DNA from: Clostridia bacterium
GTDB lineage: Bacteria; Bacillota; Clostridia; Oscillospirales; CAG-272
Reading direction: 5' to 3'
DNA length: 64,000 nt
Assembly: GCA_017453205.1 (NCBI GenBank)
Contig: JAFTKO010000032.1
Location: 101,146 to 165,145, forward strand
The position numbers and the translations under genes were made by a program. The notes under the pieces are model-generated. The model was not told where the DNA came from, did no database searches, and saw only the letters and a program-made list of their open reading frames with translations. The first letter of the stretch is position 1, and each line of letters begins with the position of its first letter. Positions 25,230 to 33,821 of the stretch are shown one piece after another.

Positions 25230-28200
25230 TTATTTTACTACTAAGAAACAGATGAGTTCAAAATCGTCAAGCCCTGAAATGCCGCCCTCAGCAAAGCTGA
25301 TCTGCTCACCTCCGAGGAAACTGTTGATGTCGCTTTCTTCCTTGACGTGAATGATAGAGTGTATCGCATCACCAAGAAGCTTGGAGCACACTCTCATATC
25401 CTTGCCATCACGTGTCTCACGGTTAAACGCAGCGCAAAGTTCGGCGTAGGGCGAGGTCTTGTCCTTACAAAGATAGCGCATTTTATCGAGCAGTTCTTTG
25501 GGAGAAAGATGGTCGCAAATCACCGAACCGTCCTCTGCCACATACACCATATAGAACGGATGCAGGCGATTCTGATGTCCGATATTGACGGCATTGGTGC
25601 GGTTTTTTAGAACGAATATCACGCCTGCGGGCATATCCTCACTTGCGGGAACGACTGCGTTCATGCCGAATGGAACGTGGTCAAGATCGCCGTGGTTCTT
25701 TGTATAAGACAGAAGATCAAGGCGAAATTCGTTAAGCCCCAGGTCCATAATAGAAATACCGCTGGACATTTCCTCAATATCTACGACCTCTTCCTGAAGT
25801 CGTTTTAGTTGTGCTTTACGGTATTCAAGGTCGCCCTTTTCCTCTGCATTGATGAGATCATCATCACCCGTAGAAGTCATTACCGTAATCTTCATTCGAG
25901 TCTCAACGCGGCTCTTGAGATTGATGTAATCGTCAAGCGTTACATTTGGCCAGAAGTTCACAAGCTGAATATGAGCATTCTTTGATCCGATACGGTCGAT
26001 TCGACCAAAGCGCTGAATGATACGAACGGGATTCCAATGGATATCGTAGTTGATACAGTAATCGCAGTCCTGCAGATTTTGACCTTCGGAAATACAGTCG
26101 GTAGCGATCAGCACATCAATGCTATCGTTATTATTGGGCATCAGCACCTGCTTGTCCTTTGATATAGGGGAGAAATAGGTCAGCACGTTATTAAGCGTTG
26201 CCGAGAAGCGCGGGATGGTTGTTTTGCCGTCAACCGTTCCTGTAATCTGCGCTGTATTCAATCCATATTTATTTTTCACAAATGCAGATACGTTTTCATA
26301 GAGATAATTTGCGGTATCGGAGAAAGCGGTAAATATCAAAATCTTTTTGTTGCCGGCGTTGATGGGATGCTCAATCTTATTGGAAATCACCTCAAAAAGC
26401 TGTTGGAGCTTGCTGTCATGCTCGGGAGTAATATCCGAAACCATTAAAATTACCAATTCGAGCGTTTCGGAGTCCTTGCGCAACTCTCTTTCCCAGCTCT
26501 CGTAATCCATATCGGCAAGGTCAATTTTGATTTTCTTTCCGATTGCGTGGTCATCGATGTTTTGGTCGTCAAAATCAAAATCGTCATCGGTATGAATTTC
26601 AAAACCATTTATCACAGAAGCGCCGTGAGCTTTGAAATCCTCAATTTCCTTTATGGTATTGTCAATAAGCTCTTTGATACGCTTCAATGTAAGGTTGAAA
26701 GAATATACAGAGCTTTCAAGACGTTTAAGGAGCTGAATACTCATCAAGCGGCGAATACCTGCTTCACGACCTGCGCGGGTAAGGCTCTTTTCCGTAACAT
26801 CGGTGTACTTATACAGCTTACTTTCAAACACAAAGGACGTAGGCGCATACACAAGAAGATTGAGGGAAATAAGTTGCTCGTATATTTCGTTGTAGTTAAT
26901 CGCTCTGTTCAGATCGGTTAAGTCCGGGCGGAGAGAGATTGGCTTCAGTCTTTCGGGAAACGTACCGATTTCCTCGGTATTATAGAATTTTTCAATGTGT
27001 TTGCGAGAGCGGGCGATAGTAACGCTATCAAGGACTTCAAAAAAATCAAAATCAAGCGTTTTGAGCAGATTTTCGGTTGTTCGTTTTTCGGCGGGAAGCT
27101 CACTCCACACATTGAAAGCACGTTGCGCAAAGCGGAAAATATCGTCAATTGACCGTTTGGTGTTCAGCTTATCATTGATCAATTCGGGATTGCCCTCATA
27201 TGCTAACGCCAACTGATTTTTCAAATCGTTGAATCTGTTATTTACGGGCGTAGCGGAAAGCATTAGAACTTTTGTCTTGACGCCGGGACGGATAACTTTA
27301 TTAAGAAGCTTAAGATAGCGATTTTCTTTTTCGCCATATTGTCCCGACACCTCGCCGCCGTTGCGGAAATTGTGGGATTCATCAATTACCACAAGGTCAT
27401 AGTTTTCCCAATTCAAACGATCAAGGTCAAGTCCGTTAGATGTGCCATGATCACGTGACAGATCCGTATGGAACAACACATCGTAGCGCAGGCGGTCTGC
27501 GGCGATAGGATTGTTTTTGTAATTATCTTTATATGTATTCCAGTTCTCGCAAAGCTTTTTAGGGCAAAGAACGAGAACGTTTCTGTTTTTACTTTCGTAG
27601 TATTTTACAACAGCAAGAGCCGTAAAGGTTTTACCCAAACCAACGCTATCGGCAAGGATACAACCATTGTACTGCTCCAGCTTATTGATAATGGCAAGGA
27701 CTGCATCGCGCTGGAAGTTGTAAAGCGTATTCCATATCTTGCTCTGCTTAAATCCCGTGGCTTCATTAGGAAGAACATCTTCGGAAATGTCTTCAAGAAA
27801 CTCATTGAAAATGTTATAAAGAGCGATGAAATAGATAAATTCGGGAGAGTTTTCCTTGTATGCAACGGTTATGTTATCAAGCACAACGTCGGTTACGTCC
27901 TGAAGACGATTCTTATCACGCCAAAGCTCCTCAAAAAGATCAATATACGCCTTGCTAAATGGCATATCTGTTTTCTGAATCATACTATATGCGTTGTTGC
28001 CACGTTCGCACCCAAGATCAACCGTAGTAAACCCATTGATAGGCATATAGTTTTTATCGTCCACATTGATAAAGCCCATCATATTTTCGTTTGTAATGTT
28101 GGATTTGAAGCGAACCTTTTTGCGTATCCAATCAGCACACTCTTTTGCTATCGCTTTTTGTGTAAGCTCATTACGAAGTTTTACTTCAAATTCCGTTCCA

Positions 28201-28448
28201 TACAAACTACGTTCGCGGTTCATTCGAGGAATATAAAACTCACGCTTTTCCTTTGGAGCGTTTTCGGTTGTGAATGACGGAGAGGTGAAAATGAAACGGA
28301 GTTCATCAATATCTTTAAGTTCCTTCTTCAGCTTCTGAAAGGCGTAGATAGAGAAACAAGCTGCCGCTACCGACATCTTGCTACCCGATTTCAATTCGGA
28401 AGCCAAATCATCCTTCAATTTTTTATTTCTATTATCGATCAACTCCAT
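25230..28448 (-). CDS. SNF2-family helicase with PLD-like N-terminal region
   Basis: DNA translocase expected to be the motor of the operon. It has 1072 residues from the ATG at 28448, with CGGAGGACTCAA upstream; the ATG at 28463 precedes that site. Residues 1-200 resemble the N-terminal phospholipase-D-like part of related helicases, but no HKD motif is seen. Walker A is DSVGLGKTFT near residue 270, the DEAH equivalent DESHN near 361, motif III LSATPVNN, and the C-terminal helicase motifs TDCISEGQNLQ and QRFGRIDRIGSKN near 790-820. It is the first gene of a tightly packed operon running to 16299. Such helicases accompany DUF4391 and type III modification genes in many genomes. Confidence 0.9.
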   Translation of the reverse strand: MELIDNRNKKLKDDLASELKSGSKMSVAAACFSIYAFQKLKKELKDIDELRFIFTSPSFTTENAPKEKREFYIPRMNRERSLYGTEFEVKLRNELTQKAIAKECADWIRKKVRFKSNITNENMMGFINVDDKNYMPINGFTTVDLGCERGNNAYSMIQKTDMPFSKAYIDLFEELWRDKNRLQDVTDVVLDNITVAYKENSPEFIYFIALYNIFNEFLEDISEDVLPNEATGFKQSKIWNTLYNFQRDAVLAIINKLEQYNGCILADSVGLGKTFTALAVVKYYESKNRNVLVLCPKKLCENWNTYKDNYKNNPIAADRLRYDVLFHTDLSRDHGTSNGLDLDRLNWENYDLVVIDESHNFRNGGEVSGQYGEKENRYLKLLNKVIRPGVKTKVLMLSATPVNNRFNDLKNQLALAYEGNPELINDKLNTKRSIDDIFRFAQRAFNVWSELPAEKRTTENLLKTLDFDFFEVLDSVTIARSRKHIEKFYNTEEIGTFPERLKPISLRPDLTDLNRAINYNEIYEQLISLNLLVYAPTSFVFESKLYKYTDVTEKSLTRAGREAGIRRLMSIQLLKRLESSVYSFNLTLKRIKELIDNTIKEIEDFKAHGASVINGFEIHTDDDFDFDDQNIDDHAIGKKIKIDLADMDYESWERELRKDSETLELVILMVSDITPEHDSKLQQLFEVISNKIEHPINAGNKKILIFTAFSDTANYLYENVSAFVKNKYGLNTAQITGTVDGKTTIPRFSATLNNVLTYFSPISKDKQVLMPNNNDSIDVLIATDCISEGQNLQDCDYCINYDIHWNPVRIIQRFGRIDRIGSKNAHIQLVNFWPNVTLDDYINLKSRVETRMKITVMTSTGDDDLINAEEKGDLEYRKAQLKRLQEEVVDIEEMSSGISIMDLGLNEFRLDLLSYTKNHGDLDHVPFGMNAVVPASEDMPAGVIFVLKNRTNAVNIGHQNRLHPFYMVYVAEDGSVICDHLSPKELLDKMRYLCKDKTSPYAELCAAFNRETRDGKDMRVCSKLLGDAIHSIIHVKEESDINSFLGGEQISFAEGGISGLDDFELICFLVVK

Positions 28449-28569
28449 TTGAGTCCTCCGCATAATTTTTCATCAAATATTAAAATCAATTGTTGATTAC
28501 GCCACTGTTATTATCTTGTTTTTGTAATACTACACTTTATTTGAGTTTTGTGTTGAAAAAAATACAATA

Positions 28570-29955
28570 TCAAAGCATACTCTCATACTCAACCAGTGTT
28601 ATGTTACCCATTTCATTGGCTTTCTCCACGCAACCCTTTGTGAATCCGGATTTTGCGAACAGGTAGTAATGCACGTTCTTGTAGTGGAAGAGTTTGCTAC
28701 GTTCAACGAGCAGATCGAGCACGCCGACGTCAACCCTTTCGTTCGTCCACTTGCATTCGCCGAAGAGGGCGGTGTTTTTATCGGCCTCGCCCATAATATC
28801 AATCTCGGTCTGGGATTTGGTCTTAGGATCGTTGCCCCACCAGCGTCCGAGCGAGCTGAACTCCACGGGACATTTGCCCGTGAGAAGCTGCTTCCAGAGG
28901 TACTGCTTGCAGATCTCTTCAAACACTCTGCCCATATACTCGGACAGATGCGGTTCGATGCGCTTGTAGGCCAGATCATCGGCACCACGTGCGATGATAG
29001 AATTGTTTTCGGGCACGAAGCGATACCAGAAGCGGAACATATTATCCTCAACCGAATAGATCGACTTGCGAGACGCCTTTTCGCCGTAGGGAGTTTCCTT
29101 CTGCACGATGCCAAGCGAAAGCAGATTCTTCAGATAAATGGAGCACACGTTGGTATCCTCACCCACCTTACTGGAAATCTCGGACATACGCGACGCGCCG
29201 GTTGCGATAGCGGTGATGATCGCGTTATAGATCGCGGGCTCGCGCACCTCCTGCTTGAGCAGATTGGTGGTTTCCTCAAACAGAGGCGAGGTCGGGTTTA
29301 GGTAGGTATTCTTGATATTTTCCTCGATGCTGAGCTTATCGTCGATCTGCAAGAGATATTGCGGAGTGCCGCCGACGATACCGTAAATGAGGGCTTTGTC
29401 CTCGCTTGATGCGTTCGGGAAGTAACGGCAGGTTTCCTCAAAATCAAAGGGATTGATCTTCATCTGCGCTGTTTTTCTTCCATAAAGCGGGGCTTTGTAG
29501 GAAAGCACGTAATCCTCCATAAAGGACATGGACGAGCCGCACAGAATCAGCATCAGCTTGGAGGTATCCTTATATTTATCGATCAAAAGCTGGAGCGTGG
29601 ATGCAAGGCTCTTGGAGGAACGGGCAACGTAAGGGTACTCGTCGATTGCGAGAACCACTCTCTCGTTCTCCGCCATCTTGAATACGTACTCCAATGCCGC
29701 TTGGAATGACGAAAAGGAGGTTTCAAGTGAGAACCCCGTACCGTATTCAATGATGCTTTTTGAGAAGTTATCAAGATTTTGCTTGGCGTTACTCTCAACG
29801 CCCATAAAATATATCGCATTTTTATCACGAACAAACTCGTTGATCAGCGCGGTCTTACCGACACGGCGGCGACCGTAAATAACCGCAAATTCAAATTTAT
29901 CCGAAGCATACAGCTTATTCAAAGCCGTCAGCTCACGTTCTCTGCCAATAAACAT
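28570..29955 (-). CDS. ATPase of the AAA/DUF234 family
   Basis: It has 461 residues from the ATG at 29955, with AGGAGG 9 bases upstream; the frame runs to 30015 without a site. MFIGRERELTALNKLY and the Walker A GRRRVGKTALINEF start the ATPase domain, with LAIDEYPYVA as Walker B near 105. A winged-helix region follows (MSEISSKVGEDTNVCSIYLKNL). The C-terminal part is DUF234, a nuclease-fold region with DIMGEADKNTALFGECKW carrying a PD-(D/E)xK-like E-C-K. Families of this kind are common on mobile elements in Clostridia and archaea; the function is unproven. Confidence 0.85.
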   Translation of the reverse strand: MFIGRERELTALNKLYASDKFEFAVIYGRRRVGKTALINEFVRDKNAIYFMGVESNAKQNLDNFSKSIIEYGTGFSLETSFSSFQAALEYVFKMAENERVVLAIDEYPYVARSSKSLASTLQLLIDKYKDTSKLMLILCGSSMSFMEDYVLSYKAPLYGRKTAQMKINPFDFEETCRYFPNASSEDKALIYGIVGGTPQYLLQIDDKLSIEENIKNTYLNPTSPLFEETTNLLKQEVREPAIYNAIITAIATGASRMSEISSKVGEDTNVCSIYLKNLLSLGIVQKETPYGEKASRKSIYSVEDNMFRFWYRFVPENNSIIARGADDLAYKRIEPHLSEYMGRVFEEICKQYLWKQLLTGKCPVEFSSLGRWWGNDPKTKSQTEIDIMGEADKNTALFGECKWTNERVDVGVLDLLVERSKLFHYKNVHYYLFAKSGFTKGCVEKANEMGNITLVEYESML

Positions 29956-30065
29956 AAAAATATGCCTCCTTGTATCAGTTGAATATAGTATAGCATACAA
30001 TTTACGTTTAGTCAAGTACGATTTGGTAAATTGTGATTATATATTTATGAACTTTGGAACAAAAC

Positions 30066-30100
30066 GCGGAACATTGCACGTTTTCTGTTCCGCATTTTGT
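30066..30100. terminator. Hairpin with T run between divergent genes
   Basis: GCGGAACA (30066-30073) and TGTTCCGC (30086-30093) with ATTTTG after it. No plus-strand gene precedes it, so its role is unclear. Confidence 0.4.
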
Positions 30101-30231
30101 TCTTTTGCACCTCTTGTAGAAAATAAGACTGCCGGGGACGCGTTCCTGTGGGCGGTATACCAGACCCATTCTGAAAATTCACCAAGATTTATTTTTGAAA
30201 TGAGTATGGGGAGGATATTTGTGGTTATGAA

Positions 30232-30260
30232 TTGACAAGCTACGAGATTTGTGCTATAAT
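30232..30260 (+). promoter_or_regulatory. Consensus promoter of the structured RNA and HNH gene
   Basis: TTGACA, 17 bp spacer, TATAAT: a perfect SigA promoter. The predicted start near 30267 falls inside the first arm of the RNA's closing stem. Confidence 0.9.
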
Positions 30261-30402
30261 ATTTTCAAGCAAATCTAAACCCTTTTTACATAACCGTAAA
30301 AAGATGATTGACAAATCCTTAGTCAAGCTGTTATAAGGATTACCCCTCGAGGTTTCAGCAGTAGGTTGCCCTATGTGTCATTCAGAGTATTTGCTTGAAA
30401 AT
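30261..30402 (+). ncRNA. Structured RNA between the promoter and the HNH nuclease gene
   Basis: The two ends, ATTTTCAAGCAAAT (30261-30274) and ATTTGCTTGAAAAT (30389-30402), are perfect complements over 14 bp. Inside are a perfect 8 bp hairpin CTTTTTAC/GTAAAAAG (30282-30303) and an 8 bp hairpin AATCCTTA/TAAGGATT (30314-30341). An alternative TTGAC/GTCAA pairing is exclusive with the latter. The palindrome CCTCGAGG (30345-30352) and a small TAGG-TTGC-CCTA hairpin complete a multi-branched fold. No open frame explains it. It is either a regulatory leader or a separate RNA that works with the nuclease. I recognise no Rfam family. Confidence 0.7.
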
Positions 30403-30423
30403 TTATAGGAGGTAGAATACAGT

Positions 30424-30456
30424 TATACTTCTCATTTCACTATGAAAGGAAGTATA
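30424..30456 (+). promoter_or_regulatory. Hairpin that hides the HNH ribosome binding site
   Basis: TATACTTC (30424-30431) pairs with GAAGTATA (30449-30456), which contains the end of the AAAGGAAG site before the ATG at 30461. An 8-codon frame from the ATG at 30442 overlaps the HNH start. Together these suggest translational control. A second free site, TAGGAGG at 30405-30411, has no start codon at a normal distance. Confidence 0.5.
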
Positions 30457-30460
30457 AAAA

Positions 30461-31426
30461 ATGAATGACCTTATGGAATTAAACAAAGAAACTGCATTAC
30501 GTTTGTGGACTCAGCAATTCGGTTCTAAACAGAAAGCATTTGACTTTTCGGGACGCGAAATTGCAAAAGCCGCATACAACGACCGTGGTAGCAAGTTTGG
30601 TTGGAATGTAGACCATATTTTTCCGCAAAGCAAAGGAGGAAAAACTGTCGACCATAATCTTGTTTGTTGCCACATTCTCACAAATGATGAGAAAGCCGAC
30701 AAGTTGTGCTTTAAGGCGAATGGCAAAGAGTATGAAATTCAGAAGCGGCAAAATCATTACGAGATTATTCCAAAGGCTGCAGAATCTAATTCAAAAAGTT
30801 CTCAACCTAAGAAAAGTAAATCGACAAATTTCTATGATGCCGCTCAAGGATTAAAGTATTGGGATTCGTATCAAGAGAGTGATTCCAAACTCTTTGTTGG
30901 GTATGCCAAAATCGAAGTGCAACTCAATCAGTCAACCTATTATTCACTTAGAAGGATAGGTGATAGTAACGCTTCAGATGATTTTCTTGATCGGTACTTA
31001 CGTTTCCTAAAAAAAATATTCGGCAAGGATTATGTTTTCATTGAAAAAGAAAGCGGTTACAGTTCTCGCTTTATCTTTACTGTTATTGATAGTAGTGTTG
31101 ACACTAAGGAGGAAACGGAAAATCTTCTTGATAAATGTGTATTGCTAAACACCTATACGGAGTATTTCGTTAGCCATCAAAAGTGCCAATCCATTCGCAT
31201 TGTTTGTGGAATGAAATGCTATGATGACAACAAGATTCTCGCTGAAAATTTCAAAAGAGACATCATCAACAAGCAGATTTCATTCCAATACAAATTAGCT
31301 ATTGATGAGTTGATTAAAATCAATACAACCGCAAACGATAAGGTATCTAAAGGATACTATACGGAATTTTACGAATACAATTTCGTATTTACAAAGCTAT
31401 CACAAGATTTGTCTAAACAAAACTAA
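30461..31426 (+). CDS. HNH endonuclease with unrecognised C-terminal domain
   Basis: It has 321 residues. Residues 1-105 form a typical HNH unit: FSGREIAKAAYNDRGSKFGW, then WNVDHIFPQSKGGKTVDHNL and CHILTNDEKADK, with DH as the metal site and the following N and H residues present. A Ser/Lys linker (about 110-125) leads to a 195-residue C-terminal domain that I do not recognise. Its strand-helix-strand order (FVGYAKIEVQLN ... DYVFIEKESGYSSRFIFTVID ... IRIVCGMKCYDD) faintly recalls a palm fold, but no catalytic acids are clear. It follows a structured RNA behind a perfect promoter. It is not an IsrB/IscB protein: no RuvC motif is seen. Confidence 0.8.
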   Translation: MNDLMELNKETALRLWTQQFGSKQKAFDFSGREIAKAAYNDRGSKFGWNVDHIFPQSKGGKTVDHNLVCCHILTNDEKADKLCFKANGKEYEIQKRQNHYEIIPKAAESNSKSSQPKKSKSTNFYDAAQGLKYWDSYQESDSKLFVGYAKIEVQLNQSTYYSLRRIGDSNASDDFLDRYLRFLKKIFGKDYVFIEKESGYSSRFIFTVIDSSVDTKEETENLLDKCVLLNTYTEYFVSHQKCQSIRIVCGMKCYDDNKILAENFKRDIINKQISFQYKLAIDELIKINTTANDKVSKGYYTEFYEYNFVFTKLSQDLSKQN

Positions 31427-31456
31427 AACAAACGAAGTATAATTGATTATACCTCC

Positions 31457-31488
31457 AAGGGATGCTGGGCAACAAGCATCCCTTTTTA
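31457..31488 (+). terminator. Terminator of the HNH gene
   Basis: AAGGGATGCT and AGCATCCCTT form a 10 bp stem around 8 bases, followed by T5. Confidence 0.9.
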
Positions 31489-31493
31489 GTATT

Positions 31494-31536
31494 CAAGGGG
31501 CTGACCGAAAATAAGCGGTCAGCCCCTTGGTATTTT
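31494..31536 (-). terminator. Terminator of the convergent gene
   Basis: A perfect 14 bp stem (CAAGGGGCTGACCG / CGGTCAGCCCCTTG) with an 8-base loop lies immediately after the stop of the minus-strand gene at 31535. Confidence 0.85.
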
Positions 31537-32698
31537 AACTCTCGAACAGCTCTTTTTCTACCACATAAAACGGAATACATTTGATTGTGGCATTCGTGCC
31601 TTCCAAATACTTTTGTACGTAACGCGCCATCCAATCGAAGCAAAGAACCTCGCCAAGCAAATCCGTGTACGCTTGCAGAGCTTCCTTGAAGCGTTTTAGT
31701 CTTGCAAGGTCACAATCGAGGAGCACAAGAACGTGTTTGTTTCCTTGTTCCGACGGAATCAGCGCATCATAATCAAAGTTGGCTCGTCCGAAGGTTCTTT
31801 CCTCGTCATCGAACAAGAATTGAAGCAGCTTTTCCTTGAAATTCGGTATGGTGAAGAACTTTAAAAATCTTGCTCCATACTCATTCAGCGGAATGTAATG
31901 AATGTACCAAAACACACTGTCAAACCGATATTCTTTGCGGCTGATCTTTGCCGTGGATTCAATTGAACCCATTGCAATTTCGGGTGAGTTTCCAAGAATG
32001 ATCGCGGAACGAATATAATCAGATTTGACCGAATTGGCTTCGTAAATACATTGAAGATTGTATTTTGCTTTCATCTCTCCGCCGCCGGACCACTTCATCA
32101 CGGAATCGCGGGTATTGAACACGCAATAACAATTGTTTCCCGCAAAAACTCCTCCGACCATTCGCGTGAAATTCGTCTTGTTCGCCTCGTCATCATCGCC
32201 GCCGATCTGCTTGATGGCTCGACTTGTGAGAAAGAAAGGACTGCCCGGGTCGATTAGATAGGCGCGTCTGCCGACCTGGAGCTTGGGAAGATTGTGCGGT
32301 AAGATTTCGATTTCCGCATCCATACAAACTGCCAGGGCTTCACCGACGCGGTGGTTTCGGTCAAGGTGAGATTGGTTCATCGGTAAGCTATAGCCGTGAG
32401 TGATGCTTTCGTAATACTCACCCTCTCCAAACCAAGTGAGTATGGGGAGAGCCCCTGCATAGAGGCGAATGGTTTTGAGTTTGCCCTTGCCGCAAAGATT
32501 GAACAAGCGTGGGAGCGATAGCGTTTCACCCGTCACACTGTTCCGCACCGTCAGCGGCGACAGTCCCTCCTTTACCAGCTTTCGATACATTCGTTTATTG
32601 CCGAGAAGATGCAGAGATTTCACGGGATATTCACCCGCAACGGATAATAGGCACATCAACCGATAGAGCTGACTGCCCGATTTCATTGTTTTCATCAT
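31535..32698 (-). CDS. Hypothetical protein, possibly replication-relaxation-like (387 aa)
   Basis: Not recognised with certainty. Residues 1-50 (SGSQLYRLMCLLSVAGEYPV, then KRMYRKLVKEG) look like a winged-helix DNA-binding unit, as in the replication-relaxation family of mobile elements. The rest is alpha/beta, with a C-terminal segment HVLVLLDCDLARLKRFKEAL suited to an active or nucleotide-binding site. GGAGG lies 7 bases before the ATG. With the neighbouring RusA-like gene it forms the element's right-end module, where replication or maintenance genes would be expected. Confidence 0.55.
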   Translation of the reverse strand: MMKTMKSGSQLYRLMCLLSVAGEYPVKSLHLLGNKRMYRKLVKEGLSPLTVRNSVTGETLSLPRLFNLCGKGKLKTIRLYAGALPILTWFGEGEYYESITHGYSLPMNQSHLDRNHRVGEALAVCMDAEIEILPHNLPKLQVGRRAYLIDPGSPFFLTSRAIKQIGGDDDEANKTNFTRMVGGVFAGNNCYCVFNTRDSVMKWSGGGEMKAKYNLQCIYEANSVKSDYIRSAIILGNSPEIAMGSIESTAKISRKEYRFDSVFWYIHYIPLNEYGARFLKFFTIPNFKEKLLQFLFDDEERTFGRANFDYDALIPSEQGNKHVLVLLDCDLARLKRFKEALQAYTDLLGEVLCFDWMARYVQKYLEGTNATIKCIPFYVVEKELFES

Positions 32699-32796
32699 AG
32701 ATTTTCCTCCTTGTATGTAAGTGTTTTATAAGAATTATGTAGTTGTAAGAATTGCGACATCAAGACTGCTCTCAATGTCTGTTTCGCTTTTGTAAA

Positions 32797-32846
32797 ACCT
32801 CCCGAAAAGTCAGGTTTTATAAGGCTTTTTCGACCTTTCGGGAGGT
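32797..32846. repeat. Long hairpin between the two right-end genes
   Basis: ACCTCCCGAAA (32797-32807) and TTTCGGGAGGT (32836-32846) are perfect complements over 11 bp with a 28-base loop. It is downstream of the gene ending at 32884, so it may terminate it or be a replication or regulatory site. Confidence 0.6.
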
Positions 32847-32883
32847 GTAAGAATTCTTTAGCAAAAAACGGCTGTTTTTACAT

Positions 32884-33591
32884 CTATCCGATTATGGTTT
32901 CAGGTGGATTTTCAAGCAGCAAAACGCCGTTTTCGGGGAATGTTGGCTCTAAATTCTGCCACGTTTGAAAGTCGGATTTCGGCACAATATAGACCTCGGT
33001 ACGATCCTCATCGCCTGCCGCCGTACAATAGAAATGCTCGCAAACGCGGGGGCTATCATCGGGCAGAACGTACATCGCAACGGCATCGGTGGTCAGATTG
33101 ATCTCGATATTATCGTGATCTCTCCGCTGACGTTCCTTGAAATCCCGATTGTAAACGTGGCGATAGATCAGCACGCAATCACGGTATCGGACGGGCGGCT
33201 TGCCTTTGAAGAATCTTGCAAGTGCGGGATACAAAAGACCTCGCACGTAGTCCACCGAGCCCTTCTGCTTTTTGGGAAGCAGCGCGGGGATCTGCATACA
33301 GAACCATCCCTCTTTCGTGAAACCCATTTTGACGGGCACGATCTCAAGCATCGTGTCCTCAATCATTTGAAATGCGTTTGGTCTTCCGAAATAGGCGGGC
33401 ATCATACGGCAGATGAGTGTGGTGCGCTCGGTTTTCTCGTAGGCTCGCAGGGCATACTCAAAGGCGCGTTCCGCGTTTCCGGTATTGAACGCATCCTCTG
33501 CCATAGCGAGCCACTCGCAAAACTCGGCATTTTGTTTCTTTGCTTTTTTAAGATAATCCATAAACGGATGTAGTTTTTTGTTTTGTTTCAT
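32884..33591 (-). CDS. DUF6100-like protein with a RusA-like C-terminal region
   Basis: It has 235 residues from the ATG at 33591, with AAAGGAG 7 bases before; upstream in-frame codons to 33651 lack a site. Residues 1-65 are helical (DYLKKAKKQNAEFCEWLAMA and FEYALRAYEKTER). Residues 95-215 contain RYRDCVLIYRHVYNRDF, RRDHDNIEINLTTDAVAMYV and LPDDSPR: a D-x-D-N...D...DD arrangement like RusA Holliday-junction resolvases. The predicted use is in element DNA processing. The family name is from memory and moderate in confidence. It is the first gene at the right end of the element. Confidence 0.6.
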   Translation of the reverse strand: MKQNKKLHPFMDYLKKAKKQNAEFCEWLAMAEDAFNTGNAERAFEYALRAYEKTERTTLICRMMPAYFGRPNAFQMIEDTMLEIVPVKMGFTKEGWFCMQIPALLPKKQKGSVDYVRGLLYPALARFFKGKPPVRYRDCVLIYRHVYNRDFKERQRRDHDNIEINLTTDAVAMYVLPDDSPRVCEHFYCTAAGDEDRTEVYIVPKSDFQTWQNLEPTFPENGVLLLENPPETIIG

Positions 33592-33629
33592 AAATTTTCT
33601 CCTTTCTTTTTCGAAAGCTCGTGTAAAAG

Positions 33630-33687
33630 AAAAAGCGTGCATCAAGAACAAAACACGTAAAGTGTTAAGCTCTGATACACGCTTTTT
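33630..33687. repeat. Inverted repeat near the right end
   Basis: AAAAAGCGTG (33630-33639) and CACGCTTTTT (33678-33687) are perfect complements with 38 bases between them, which contain an inner ACACGTAAAGTGT palindrome. It lies upstream of the DUF6100-like gene, 200 bases from attR. Confidence 0.55.
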
Positions 33688-33821
33688 CGGCGTTCAATAC
33701 ATATTTTATTTGAGTTTTAAGACAAGATTATCGGTGCTTTTTGAGAAGCGACTTTTTCAAAATTTCGATTTTACCCCTCACGGATACGCACCGTTCGACA
33801 AGATTTGTTCAAACTTTTTCG

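Noticed and set aside
30261-30402. HEARO/omega RNA of an IsrB or IscB system
   Set aside because: The protein downstream has an HNH domain but no RuvC or bridge-helix signatures, so the name does not fit without a covariance search.
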